Shown here: positions 27,320 through 36,323 of the stretch, piece after piece
Position numbering within the stretch: position 1 is the stretch's first letter
Layout of the letters: each line of letters begins with the position of its first letter
From: Commensalibacter papalotli (ex Servin-Garciduenas et al. 2014)
GTDB lineage: Bacteria > Pseudomonadota > Alphaproteobacteria > Acetobacterales > Acetobacteraceae
Reading direction: 5' to 3'
Length of the DNA: 64,000 nt
Assembly (NCBI RefSeq): GCF_000527695.1
Contig: NZ_ATSX01000001.1
Location: forward strand, 682,001-746,000
Translations under genes and position numbers: made by a program
The notes under the pieces: model-generated
What the model saw: the letters and a program-made list of their open reading frames with translations, nothing else
Database searches by the model: none
What the model was told of the DNA's origin: nothing

Positions 27320-28597
27320 ATGGAAAAAAACATTTCGAGTGAAATGCCCAAATGGCGTTCTTCTGACACTATTTGGATGCTCAGTCTTTATGGAACTGCG
27401 ATTGGGGCAGGGGTATTGTTTTTACCTATCAATGCCGCAGCAGGGGGATTAATTCCTCTATTAGTTTTAGCTGTACTTGCCTTTCCGATGACTTATTACG
27501 CACATCGTGCACTATGTCGATTTGTGCTGTCTGGAACTGCATCTTTCAACGATGATATTACCAAAGTAGTCGAAGAGCAGTTTGGTAAAAAAATGGGTTT
27601 TCTTATCACTCTATTATACTTTTTAGCAATTTATCCTATTTTGCTTGTGTATAGTGTCAGTATTACAAATACCGTGATTAGCTTTATTGAAAATCAATTA
27701 CATATGACGCCACCGTCAAGAATAATTATTTCTTTTATTTTAATTAGTTTTTTGATTTTAATTGTCCAATTTGGCGAAAATTTAATTGTTCGGGTAATGT
27801 CCACGTTGGTTTATCCATTTGTGGCCGTTTTAATGGTAATAGCTTTATATTTGATCCCACAATGGACGGGGGATATTTTTCAAAATGTGAGTTTATCTGG
27901 TGCTACTCAAGCAGGTGGTAAGGGACTTATAGTTACTTTATGGTTGATTATTCCTGTTGCGGTTTTCTCATTTAATCATTCACCAATTATATCCTCATTA
28001 GCTGTTGCAAAGCGTAAAGAATACGGGGAATTTGCTGAAAAAAAATGTTCAAAGATTATTCAATATAGTAATATTATGATGGTTGTTACTGTATTGTTTT
28101 TTGTATTTAGTTGTGCGCTTTGCTTAAGCCCTGCTAATTTAGAGCAAGCTAAAGCGGATAATATTTCTATTCTTTCCTATCTTGCCAATCATTTTCAAAC
28201 ACCATTCTTGGATTGGGTTGCACCCATTGTTGCTTTTGTTGCAATTTCTAAATCATTTTTAGGGCATTATCTTGGGGCTAGGGAAGGGTTTAACGGCGTT
28301 GTTCTAAAATCAATGCACTATTTTGGAATGAGTGCAAAGGAGAAGACATTAAACAAATTTGCTTTGATTTTTATGTTTGTTACAGCATGGATTATCGCTA
28401 CATTAAATCCTAGCATTTTAGGAATGATTGAATCTATTGGCGGACCTGTATTGGCTATGATTTTATTCCTTATGCCGATGTATGCTATTCACACAATCCC
28501 TTCTTTGACAAAATATAGAGGTAAATTAAGCAATATCTTTATTGTTATTATGGGATGTATTGCTATTTCAGCAGCTGTCTATAACTTATTTATATAG
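27320..28597 (+). CDS. HAAAP-family serine/threonine transporter (copy 1)
   Basis: Inner-membrane amino-acid:proton (or Na+) symporter of the hydroxy/aromatic amino-acid permease family, SdaC/DlsT-like, with about 11 hydrophobic helices. The first helix carries SLYGTAIGAGVLFLPINA, and the FSFNHSPIISSLA segment in the middle is typical of serine transporters. It is followed 160 bases downstream by L-serine dehydratase, which strongly suggests serine as substrate. A second copy, very similar over its whole length, lies at 34884-36155. Ribosome site before the ATG is weak. Confidence 0.9.
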   Translation: MEKNISSEMPKWRSSDTIWMLSLYGTAIGAGVLFLPINAAAGGLIPLLVLAVLAFPMTYYAHRALCRFVLSGTASFNDDITKVVEEQFGKKMGFLITLLYFLAIYPILLVYSVSITNTVISFIENQLHMTPPSRIIISFILISFLILIVQFGENLIVRVMSTLVYPFVAVLMVIALYLIPQWTGDIFQNVSLSGATQAGGKGLIVTLWLIIPVAVFSFNHSPIISSLAVAKRKEYGEFAEKKCSKIIQYSNIMMVVTVLFFVFSCALCLSPANLEQAKADNISILSYLANHFQTPFLDWVAPIVAFVAISKSFLGHYLGAREGFNGVVLKSMHYFGMSAKEKTLNKFALIFMFVTAWIIATLNPSILGMIESIGGPVLAMILFLMPMYAIHTIPSLTKYRGKLSNIFIVIMGCIAISAAVYNLFI

Positions 28598-28759
28598 AGC
28601 GAATTGCAAACAAAAGAATATTAGATAGATACTCATATCATAGATAAACTGTTTGAATTATTTTATATATTTTATGTGCTCTCGATAATTTATACATGTT
28701 TATACTATTATTTAAAAAATAAAATATTATTTTGTTTGCTAAAGTTGAAGGAAAATAAA

Positions 28760-30127
28760 ATGAAAAGTGTTGTTGATATTTATAAGATCGGTATTGGGCC
28801 TTCTAGTTCGCATACAGTAGGCCCTATGATAGCAGCCAAACGTTTTATTGATTCTGTAATACAGCTTAATTTAATGAATAAAATAACAAGAATGAAAGTC
28901 GATTTGTATGGTTCACTCTCCTTAACAGGCAAAGGACATAAAACTGATATTGCTGTTATATTAGGATTGATGGGCGAGGAACCTGATAAAGTTGATATCG
29001 ATCAAATTGAAATATATATTAATATAATCAAAAGTACACAAAAGCTTTCTATTTATCAGGGTAAATATGTAATCCCTTTTTCAATAGAAAATGATCTTAT
29101 TTTCAACGAGCAATTTTTACCCTTACATGAAAATGCACTGACCATAACGGCTTTCAATAAACAAGAAATTCTTGAGCAACAAACATATTATTCTGTCGGA
29201 GGGGGAAGAATTGTTTCAGAGCAAGAATTCCATCATCCTGTTATTGATAATATGAATGTTCCATACCCTATAGATTCTGCTAAAACTTTACTCGGATATT
29301 GTGAAGAGCTTTCTTTGCCAATCTCAACAATAGTTATGAAAAATGAACTTGCTTATCGGAACAAAGAAGAAATTGAAAGCTATTTTGTTGGTGTTGGTAA
29401 GGTAATGCATAAAGCAATTGAACGCGGTCAAAAAACGGATGGATTATTGCCTGGCCCGATTAAAATATCTCGTCGCGCACCGTTGTTAAATCGTATTTTA
29501 ATGGCACAAAATAAATGGTCAAATGATCTTATGGTTGGTTTAGATTGGATTAATATGTTTGCCTTGGCAGTCAGTGAAGAAAATGCTGCGGGTGGACGTG
29601 TGGTTACTGCGCCAACCAATGGAGCCTGTGGGATTATTCCTGCGGTATTAGAATATTATGATCGATTTGTTGAACCTTTAACGGATGAGATGTATGTTCG
29701 CTTTTTTTTAACCTCTGGTGTGATTGGAGGGTTATATCAACAAAATGCTTCTATCTCCGGGGCAGAGGTTGGTTGCCAAGGCGAGGTCGGGGTTGCTTGC
29801 TCTATGGCAGCGGCCGGATTAACAGAACTGATTGGGGGCAGTGCAGTTCAAGTTTGTATTGCTGCTGAAATCGCGATGGAACATCATTTGGGGTTAACAT
29901 GTGATCCTGTTGCTGGACTGGTACAAGTCCCATGTATCGAAAGAAATGCTATTTCTGCTGTTAAGGCTGTTAATTCTGCCAGAATGGCAATGCGACGGAC
30001 AACACACCCAGCCGTATCATTGGATAACATTATTGAAACGATGTATCAAACTGGTAAAGATATGAATGCCAAATATCGAGAAACCTCACAGGGTGGATTA
30101 GCAGTGACATTGGCTCCCTGTAATTAA
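28760..30127 (+). CDS. sdaA: L-serine ammonia-lyase (iron-sulfur type)
   Basis: Deaminates L-serine to pyruvate and ammonia with a [4Fe-4S] cluster. The N-terminal beta domain begins VVDIYKIGIGPSSSHTVGPM; the catalytic alpha domain has NGACGIIPAVLEYY, GCQGEVGVACSMAAAGL and CDPVAGLVQVPC, with the cluster cysteines. It is the fused single-chain form (455 residues). I chose the ATG at 28760 because GAAGGA sits 7 bases upstream and the family starts here; the open frame extends upstream to 28676, but that stretch is not conserved-looking. Together with the transporter upstream it forms a serine-use module that yields pyruvate. Confidence 0.96.
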   Translation: MKSVVDIYKIGIGPSSSHTVGPMIAAKRFIDSVIQLNLMNKITRMKVDLYGSLSLTGKGHKTDIAVILGLMGEEPDKVDIDQIEIYINIIKSTQKLSIYQGKYVIPFSIENDLIFNEQFLPLHENALTITAFNKQEILEQQTYYSVGGGRIVSEQEFHHPVIDNMNVPYPIDSAKTLLGYCEELSLPISTIVMKNELAYRNKEEIESYFVGVGKVMHKAIERGQKTDGLLPGPIKISRRAPLLNRILMAQNKWSNDLMVGLDWINMFALAVSEENAAGGRVVTAPTNGACGIIPAVLEYYDRFVEPLTDEMYVRFFLTSGVIGGLYQQNASISGAEVGCQGEVGVACSMAAAGLTELIGGSAVQVCIAAEIAMEHHLGLTCDPVAGLVQVPCIERNAISAVKAVNSARMAMRRTTHPAVSLDNIIETMYQTGKDMNAKYRETSQGGLAVTLAPCN

Positions 30128-30281
30128 AATCATAATAATTTTATTAGTATATTTGACTGGTTTATATTCTACTTTAGATGATGCAAATATAGCCAATGTA
30201 TCTATATCAATAAGTTGTTTTTTTTTATATTATAAAAAAAATCTAATAAAAAGACCATAAATTATTTAACAAATCAGTAAT

Positions 30282-30740
30282 ATGGAAAATATGATGAGTA
30301 GTAGATTAGAAGTTACTGAAAAGATTATTACGAGTAAAGTAACACAAGGTCTAAAATGGACTGATATTGCCAAGAAGGTTGGTCGTAGCAAAGAGTGGGT
30401 TACGGCTGCATGTTTAGGCCAAATGACTTGTAATGAAAAGCAAGCTTCTGTTCTTGCAGATATTTTTAAATTAACTGAAGAAGAAAAAAAATGGTTGATG
30501 GTGGTTCCTTATAGAGGAAGTTTACCCACCATCATTCCTACAGATCCAACAATTTATCGTTTTTATGAATTGGTCAGCGTTTATGGCACGACTTTTAAAG
30601 AGCTGATACATGAAGAATTTGGTGATGGGATTATGAGCGCAATAGATTTTAAAATGGATTTAAAACGTGAAAATGATCCTAATGGCGATCGAGTAAATAT
30701 TGTGATGAGCGGTAAATTTTTGCCTTATAAAGAATTCTAA
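30282..30740 (+). CDS. cynS: Cyanate hydratase (cyanase)
   Basis: Converts cyanate and bicarbonate to ammonia and CO2. The catalytic triad is present: R93 and E96 in IYRFYELVSVYG and S119 in GIMSAIDFKMDL. The N-terminal part is the POU-like helical domain (KWTDIAKKVGRSKEWVTAA). The length of 152 is near the usual 156. An alternative start at MMSSRLEV (residue 4) is possible. No cynT carbonic anhydrase or cynR regulator is adjacent; it has its own downstream terminator, so it appears monocistronic. Confidence 0.95.
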   Translation: MENMMSSRLEVTEKIITSKVTQGLKWTDIAKKVGRSKEWVTAACLGQMTCNEKQASVLADIFKLTEEEKKWLMVVPYRGSLPTIIPTDPTIYRFYELVSVYGTTFKELIHEEFGDGIMSAIDFKMDLKRENDPNGDRVNIVMSGKFLPYKEF

Positions 30741-30768
30741 GCCTCAATATAAACTGTTGAGAGATTTG

Positions 30769-30801
30769 GCTGAATCATATTTTTATGGTTCAGCTTTTTT
30801 T
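30769..30801 (+). terminator. Rho-independent terminator after cynS
   Basis: Arms GCTGAATCATA and TATGGTTCAGC (one A-C mismatch or G-U type pair) with a four-T loop and a run of seven T after the right arm. Confidence 0.8.
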
Positions 30802-31019
30802 AGTTTAAAATAAATATTAACAGTTAAATATAATTAACGTATAAATGTTGATCAAATTATAATTATTCCAAGAGAGTATAATTATACAAAATACATCATC
30901 ATTTTTTAATTAAGAAATAAAGTTGATAGTAAAACGAGCATCCGTAGAAAACCATAAATATTGATATGAGAGTTTAAATAGTTTGATTTAGAATATGATG
31001 TTAATAATTAATATCATTT

Positions 31020-31038
31020 GATATTGATAATCGTTCTT
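31020..31038 (+). promoter_or_regulatory. Fur-box-like operator upstream of hmuSTUV
   Basis: GATATTGATAATCGTTCTT matches the 19-base Fur consensus GATAATGATAATCATTATC at about 15 positions by eye. It lies 63 bases before the hmuS start, a sensible place for an iron-repressed promoter. In alphaproteobacteria Irr or RirA can take over from Fur, so the regulator itself is inferred. Confidence 0.5.
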
Positions 31039-31100
31039 AGTTATGCTTATATAGGCCAAATTGAATATGAAACCTTATTACTGCATAGAGATAATTCATT

Positions 31101-32132
31101 ATGAACGCATATTATCAACGTTATTTAACCTTAAAAGCCGAACATACGAATAAATTCGCACGTGACCTTGCTACAATGATAGGTATCAGTGAGGCAGAGC
31201 TTTGTTATGCACGTATTGGTGCCGATGCAAAACCGTTTAGCACAGATTTTGCTGCTTTGTTAAAAGAATTACATAAAGTCGGTGAAACCATGAATATTGT
31301 TCGTAATGAATATGCCGTTCATGAACAAGCTGGGCAATATGACAATGTAAAATTGGGAAATCATGGTGGGCTCGTTTTAAACCCACGTGCTTTGGATCAA
31401 CGTCTTTTTGTCAGTAAATGGGTCAGTTCTTTTTATATCAAAGAAATGACAAAGCGAGGTGAAAAAGAAAGCATTCAGATTTTTGATGCTTATGGTGATG
31501 CCATTCTAAAAATTTATATGACCGATAATACAAATCGTCAGGAATGGGATGCTTTGGTTGCACAATTTGTAATGGAATCTTTGGATCAGTTCTTAGTTTC
31601 CCCACACGAGCATATTTCTGAAAACCTTCTATTTGATGCCAAGAAAATAGAAGAAGAATGGCGTGCGATGACAGACGTTCATCAGTTCTTTAACTTGTTA
31701 AATCGTCATAATGTCACCCGTCAACAAGCGTTTTCATCAGTCAGTGATACGCTAGCATGCCAAGTGGATAATAGTGCTTTATCAGAGATCCTTAATTTAG
31801 CTTTGAATGATGGTAATGAAATCATGATTTTCATTGGCAATCGTGGTTGTGTGCAAATCTTTACGGGTGTAATTGAAAAATTAATGCCGAAAGATAATTG
31901 GTTAAATATTTTTAATCCTAAATTCACGATGCATTTGATGGAAGATCAAATTGCAGAAACATGGGTTACGCGTAAACCAACCAAAGAAGGATATGTGACC
32001 AGCCTTGAACTATTTGCCAAAGATGGCACGCAAATTGCTCAGCTTTATGGACAAAGAACAGAAGGCGATTTAGAACAAGAAACTTGGCGTAATCAAATTG
32101 ATGCGGTTGCTTTGAAAGCCAAAGTAGCATGA
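31101..32132 (+). CDS. hmuS: Haemin-degrading / haemin-transport protein HmuS-like
   Basis: Cytosolic haem-binding protein of the HmuS/ChuS/HemS family, which receives haem from HmuTUV and in several species cleaves it to release iron. The two-repeat layout of the family is visible: repeat one has the VRNEYAVHEQAGQYDNV segment and NPRALDQRLFVSKW; repeat two has FIGNRGCVQIFTG and WVTRKPTKEGYVTSLELF. The length of 343 is normal. It starts the apparent operon hmuS-T-U-V; its last codons overlap the hmuT start by 4 bases (ATGA). Expression is probably iron-repressed through the Fur-like box upstream. Confidence 0.92.
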   Translation: MNAYYQRYLTLKAEHTNKFARDLATMIGISEAELCYARIGADAKPFSTDFAALLKELHKVGETMNIVRNEYAVHEQAGQYDNVKLGNHGGLVLNPRALDQRLFVSKWVSSFYIKEMTKRGEKESIQIFDAYGDAILKIYMTDNTNRQEWDALVAQFVMESLDQFLVSPHEHISENLLFDAKKIEEEWRAMTDVHQFFNLLNRHNVTRQQAFSSVSDTLACQVDNSALSEILNLALNDGNEIMIFIGNRGCVQIFTGVIEKLMPKDNWLNIFNPKFTMHLMEDQIAETWVTRKPTKEGYVTSLELFAKDGTQIAQLYGQRTEGDLEQETWRNQIDAVALKAKVA

Positions 32133-32965
32133 GACTTTCTTATTTATTTTATGCAACTCTATCGTTGGTGATGACATCTTTTTCAATACAAGCCAAAGAG
32201 CGTGTCATTTCTATTGGAGGTGATGTCACAGAGATTATATACGCTTTGGGCGCACAAGATGAACTGATTGGACGTGATACTACCAGTAATCAACCTAGTG
32301 CAGTAAAAGATATCAAAGATATCGGATATATGCGTCAATTGAATACAGAAGGTATTTTGTCGCTTAAACCAACGATGATTATTACCAGCGATTTGGCTCA
32401 ACCTTCTGCAGTTCTAGAGCAAATTAAAAAAGTCGGTATTCCTGTGGTATATGTTTCTGGAAAACACTCCTTGGAGGTTATTCCTAAAAAAATTAATGTG
32501 ATTTCTACGGCGTTGCATCGTGAAAAAGAAGCCAAACCATTGCTTGCAAAGGTGGAAAAAACTATTGAATCTATGCCCAAGAAGCAATTACCCTTACGCG
32601 TAATTTATATTATGGCACATACTGGGATTAATAACTTGGTTGCTGGGCGAGATACAGCAGCGGACGCTGCTATTCATGATGCAGGGCTGCAAAATGGGAT
32701 GGGAAGTTCTTTGCATTATCAACCGATGTCTCAGGAAGGTATCATTGCAGCAGCTCCTGATATTATCATCACCGATAGTGATGCGATTAAAACCATTGGT
32801 GGGGCAGATAATCTATGGAAGTTACCTGGAATTGCTTTAACTCCAGCAGCCAAGAATCGCAATTTAATTATTATTGATCAAATGGCATTACTTGGGTTTG
32901 GATTACGCACCCCTCAAGCGATCAAAGATTTACGAATGAAGGCTGAAGCAGACGCTCATGGATAA
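32129..32965 (+). CDS. hmuT: Haem ABC transporter, periplasmic binding protein
   Basis: Carries haem across the periplasm to HmuUV. A signal peptide is clear (MRLSYLFYATLSLVMTSFSI, cleavage likely after QA at about residue 22). The mature protein is a TroA/FecB-type two-lobed binding protein: RVISIGGDVTEIIYALGA, DELIGRDTTSNQPSAVKDI, YMRQLNTEGILSLKPTMII. No lipobox cysteine is present at the cleavage site, so it is soluble rather than a lipoprotein. It overlaps hmuS by 4 bases and hmuU by 8 bases. Confidence 0.92.
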   Translation: MRLSYLFYATLSLVMTSFSIQAKERVISIGGDVTEIIYALGAQDELIGRDTTSNQPSAVKDIKDIGYMRQLNTEGILSLKPTMIITSDLAQPSAVLEQIKKVGIPVVYVSGKHSLEVIPKKINVISTALHREKEAKPLLAKVEKTIESMPKKQLPLRVIYIMAHTGINNLVAGRDTAADAAIHDAGLQNGMGSSLHYQPMSQEGIIAAAPDIIITDSDAIKTIGGADNLWKLPGIALTPAAKNRNLIIIDQMALLGFGLRTPQAIKDLRMKAEADAHG

Positions 32966-33956
32966 ACGATATTTTGTTTATCTGATGGTTTTATTATTGC
33001 TTTTAATCGGAGCAATAATAGGAGCAGCCAATATTGGTCCTGTACATCTTTCTTGGTCTTCTTTGTTTAATTTTGATCCTGAAGATATAGATCATCGTAT
33101 TTGGATGAATATCCGTCTTCCTCGTATTTTATTAGCAGTGATTATTGGGGTTGCTTTGTCAATATCGGGAACAGTGATGCAGGGATTATTTCGTAATCCT
33201 CTGGCTGATCCTGGTTTGCTCGGGATTAGCAGTGGGGCTGGATTTGCTGTTGCTGTGGCATTGGTAATTCCAATGGCACTACCTCATTTTTTAACATTGT
33301 GGTTACCTGTGATTGCTGCATTTGTTGGTAGCTTATTAGTTACGATACTTATTTTTCAACTTAGTAATTTAACCAAAGGCAATCTTTCCAGTTTGTTACT
33401 CATTGGTATAGCTATTAATGCCTTGGGCGGCGCAGCTGTAGGAATTTTATCCTGGGTAAGCAATGATCAACAACTTCGTCAACTTTCCTTGTGGGGTATG
33501 GGAAGTTTGGGGCAAACAGAGTGGCCATTAATTTTTATTACACTTATTTTAATTATTCCAACTGTAATTATTATTCAATTCTATGCCCAGCGTCTGAATT
33601 TGTTACAACTAGGCGAAGAAGATGCACATTATTTGGGCCTTAATGTTCATAAAACACAAAAACAATTATTAATACTCAGTGCTTTATTGGTTGGAACGGC
33701 TGTTTCAGTGAGTGGGATTATTGGTTTTTTGGGTTTAGTAATTCCCAATGCTATGCGTTTAATCTTTGGAAATAATCATAAAATTTTGCTTCCGGCCTCG
33801 GCGTTAAGTGGAGCACTTTTATTACTCGTTGCTGATACCTTGGCTCGAATAATGGTACAGCCTGCTGAAATGCCTGTTGGCTTATTAACGAGTCTTTTGG
33901 GAGGACCATGGTTCTTTTGGTTAATTTTGAAAGAACAATGGAGACGTAGAGCATGA
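32958..33956 (+). CDS. hmuU: Haem ABC transporter, permease
   Basis: FecCD-family membrane permease with about ten helices. The family blocks IRLPRILLAVIIGVALSISG, GLFRNPLADPGLLGISSGA and the late GIIGFLGLVIPNAMRLIFG (coupling helix with the ATPase) are present. The length of 332 is typical. It overlaps hmuT by 8 bases and hmuV by 4 bases, so the subunits are translationally coupled. Confidence 0.94.
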   Translation: MDKRYFVYLMVLLLLLIGAIIGAANIGPVHLSWSSLFNFDPEDIDHRIWMNIRLPRILLAVIIGVALSISGTVMQGLFRNPLADPGLLGISSGAGFAVAVALVIPMALPHFLTLWLPVIAAFVGSLLVTILIFQLSNLTKGNLSSLLLIGIAINALGGAAVGILSWVSNDQQLRQLSLWGMGSLGQTEWPLIFITLILIIPTVIIIQFYAQRLNLLQLGEEDAHYLGLNVHKTQKQLLILSALLVGTAVSVSGIIGFLGLVIPNAMRLIFGNNHKILLPASALSGALLLLVADTLARIMVQPAEMPVGLLTSLLGGPWFFWLILKEQWRRRA

Positions 33957-34735
33957 TAAAGCACACTTTACATGGAAAAAATATTCACCTTGTTAAAAAC
34001 AATCATAAGATTTTGTTTGATGTGTCTATTACCTTAACTCAAGGGGAATTAATTACCCTAATTGGTCCCAATGGTGCGGGGAAATCTTCTTTATTCAAAG
34101 TGTTGACGGGATATTATCCTTCAACGCAAGGAGAATGCTTTTTAAAAGGTAAACCTCTACACTTATGGCGTAAAAAAGATCTTGCTAAAGAACGTGCCGT
34201 GATGAAACAGCAGAGTATTATTCCGTTTTCACTTTCTGCACTGGATATTATCAAGTTAGGTCGATCTCCATGGGAAGAACCCATGAATAAAAATATCCTT
34301 GATCATGTTATTGAAATTACCCAATGCGTTCCACTAGTGCATAAAGATTATGCGTTTCTTTCTGGAGGTGAACAACAACGTATTCAGCTTGCAAGGGCGT
34401 TAATTCAGTTATGGAGAGAAGAGGGGCCATCAGGTTGGTTATTTTTAGATGAGCCTACCTCAGCACTCGATTTATATCATCAGCAACAAATGCTTCGTTT
34501 ATTACGTAGTCTTGTTAAAAAATATTCTTTATCGGTTTGTATGGTGTTACATGATTTAAATCTTGCATCGCTTTGGTCAGATCAAATTTATTTACTTAAT
34601 AAAGGTTCCATTGTTGCAAGTGGCAGTGTTACAGATGTCATTACCGAAGAAATTTTAATTAAATGGTATGGCGCAGATCTGAAAATTATTAAACATCAAG
34701 AGTATGAAAAACCTTATGTGATGCTTTGTCCTTGA
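33953..34735 (+). CDS. hmuV: Haem ABC transporter, ATP-binding protein
   Basis: ATPase that powers HmuTU haem import. Walker A GPNGAGKSS, the ABC signature LSGGEQQR followed by IQLARAL, Walker B WLFLDEPTSALD and the H-loop VLHDLN are all intact. The 260-residue length is normal. It ends the hmuSTUV operon. No TonB-dependent haem receptor and no tonB-exbBD genes are adjacent; these would have to be elsewhere in the genome. Confidence 0.95.
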   Translation: MIKHTLHGKNIHLVKNNHKILFDVSITLTQGELITLIGPNGAGKSSLFKVLTGYYPSTQGECFLKGKPLHLWRKKDLAKERAVMKQQSIIPFSLSALDIIKLGRSPWEEPMNKNILDHVIEITQCVPLVHKDYAFLSGGEQQRIQLARALIQLWREEGPSGWLFLDEPTSALDLYHQQQMLRLLRSLVKKYSLSVCMVLHDLNLASLWSDQIYLLNKGSIVASGSVTDVITEEILIKWYGADLKIIKHQEYEKPYVMLCP

Positions 34736-34883
34736 TATACCTGTCTTAATTATATGCCGTTGATAGATTATTTACTTATATTTCATTAAAATAGTTTTAA
34801 TTCGATTTAATTTGAAATAATATTACAATGCGTTTTTTACAAACAAAATTTTATTTTATCATTAACAAAGTGACTATTTTAAT

Positions 34884-36155
34884 ATGGGACAAGATAATTC
34901 TGGCGAAATGCCAAAGTGGGGATCCTCTGATACCGTTTGGATGCTCAGTCTTTATGGTACAGCAATCGGCGCAGGTGTATTATTCTTGCCAATTAATGCT
35001 GCATCAGGAGGAATTATTCCCTTACTAGTATTGACCATACTTGCTTTTCCTATGACTTATTTATCACATAGGGCTTTATGTCGGTTTATTTTGGTTGGCA
35101 AAGGTGCTGATATCACAGTTGTAGTAGAAGAGCAGTTTGGTAAATATCTGGGATACCTCATCACCGTACTTTATTGTTTTGCTTTATATCCTATTTTGTT
35201 AATGTACAGTGTCAGCTTAACCAATACGATTGAAAGTTTTATTCAAAACCAGCTTCACATGATCCCACCATCCAGAGCACTTATAGCCTTTATTTTGGTT
35301 GGTTTTTTAATGATGATTGTGCAATGCGGTAAAATGCTAATCGTGAATATCATGTCAACATTAGTTTATCCTTTTATTGCTATCCTCATGATTATTTCTG
35401 TATGTCTTATTCCTCAGTGGACGGGTGAAATTTTTAAAAGTGTCAGCCTTTCTGGCGCCGTGCATCAAGGTGGCAATGGACTGTTATTGACATTATGGTT
35501 GTTAATTCCTGTTACTGTTTTTTCATTTAATCATTTTCCTATTATTTCATCTTTGGCTGTTGCAAAAACAGAAGAATATGGTGATAAAGCAGAAAAGAAA
35601 TGTTCTAGTATTATTAAATACAGTAATATTTTAATGGTAGTAACAGTTTTATTTTTTGTGTTTAGCTGTTCTTTATGCCTTACTCCAGAAAATCTGCATG
35701 AAGCAAAAATACAAAATGTTTCAATTTTGTCTTATCTAGCCAATCATTTTCATACACCATTCCTTAGCTGGGTAGCCCCAATAGTAGCCTTTGTTGCTAT
35801 GTGCAAATCATTTTTAGGGCATTATTTAGGTGCAAAAGAAGGAATTCATGGGGTTGTTATCAAAAGTTTTAAATTTGCAAATATAGATGTAAAACAAGGT
35901 AAATTCTTACAAATTTTTACAACGATTTTTATTTTTATTACAGCATGGCTGGTTTCAATATATAACCCTAATGTTTTAACTTTAATTGAATCCATCAGTG
36001 GCCCAGTATTTGCTATATTTCTTTTTTTAATGCCAATGTATGCTATTCATACTATTCCAGCACTGGCTAAATATAGAGGAAAAAAAAGCAATATATTTAT
36101 AACAATTATTGGGTGTATAGCTGTATCTGCTGCAATTTATCAATTTTTTGTATGA
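34884..36155 (+). CDS. HAAAP-family serine/threonine transporter (copy 2)
   Basis: Paralogue of the transporter at 27320-28597, with near-identical blocks such as SLYGTAIGAGVLFLPINA, YSNI(L/M)MVVTVLFFVFSC and a matching C-terminus (AIHTIPALAKYRGK). By eye about two thirds or more of the residues are the same. It has the same 11-helix layout and is probably also a serine/threonine importer. Differences cluster in the loop near residue 70-75 (two residues shorter) and the C-terminal third. It stands alone behind hmuV with a strong terminator after it; the duplicates may differ in affinity or regulation. Confidence 0.9.
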   Translation: MGQDNSGEMPKWGSSDTVWMLSLYGTAIGAGVLFLPINAASGGIIPLLVLTILAFPMTYLSHRALCRFILVGKGADITVVVEEQFGKYLGYLITVLYCFALYPILLMYSVSLTNTIESFIQNQLHMIPPSRALIAFILVGFLMMIVQCGKMLIVNIMSTLVYPFIAILMIISVCLIPQWTGEIFKSVSLSGAVHQGGNGLLLTLWLLIPVTVFSFNHFPIISSLAVAKTEEYGDKAEKKCSSIIKYSNILMVVTVLFFVFSCSLCLTPENLHEAKIQNVSILSYLANHFHTPFLSWVAPIVAFVAMCKSFLGHYLGAKEGIHGVVIKSFKFANIDVKQGKFLQIFTTIFIFITAWLVSIYNPNVLTLIESISGPVFAIFLFLMPMYAIHTIPALAKYRGKKSNIFITIIGCIAVSAAIYQFFV

Positions 36156-36271
36156 GATTTTAGGTTATTATTTCGTTAACTATATTCTTAATATAATCAA
36201 AAAGTTTGATGTATGATGTAAAGAAATTATATAAAAAAATGATATTGATTGTAAAATCAACAATATTTACT

Positions 36272-36312
36272 AAAAAAGCCAACCTAAAATTATTTCAGGT
36301 TGGCTTTTTTTT
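36272..36312. terminator. Bidirectional terminator between transporter and sugar porter
   Basis: Arms AAAAAAGCCAACCT and AGGTTGGCTTTTTT pair perfectly, with T-runs in both directions. It separates the convergent genes ending at 36155 (+) and 36324 (-) and can serve both. Confidence 0.88.
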
Positions 36313-36323
36313 AATACTAGGGG

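Larger units (their letters stand above)
30741..31100. other. Intergenic region before the haem operon
   Basis: About 360 AT-rich bases. It contains the cynS terminator (30769-30801) and a Fur-box-like sequence (31020-31038). The middle shows no frame or hairpin that I can support. Confidence 0.5.

Noticed and set aside
28676-28759. Upstream extension of sdaA
   Set aside because: It is AT-rich and not family-like; the ATG at 28760 has a good ribosome site and starts at the conserved VVDIYKIG block.
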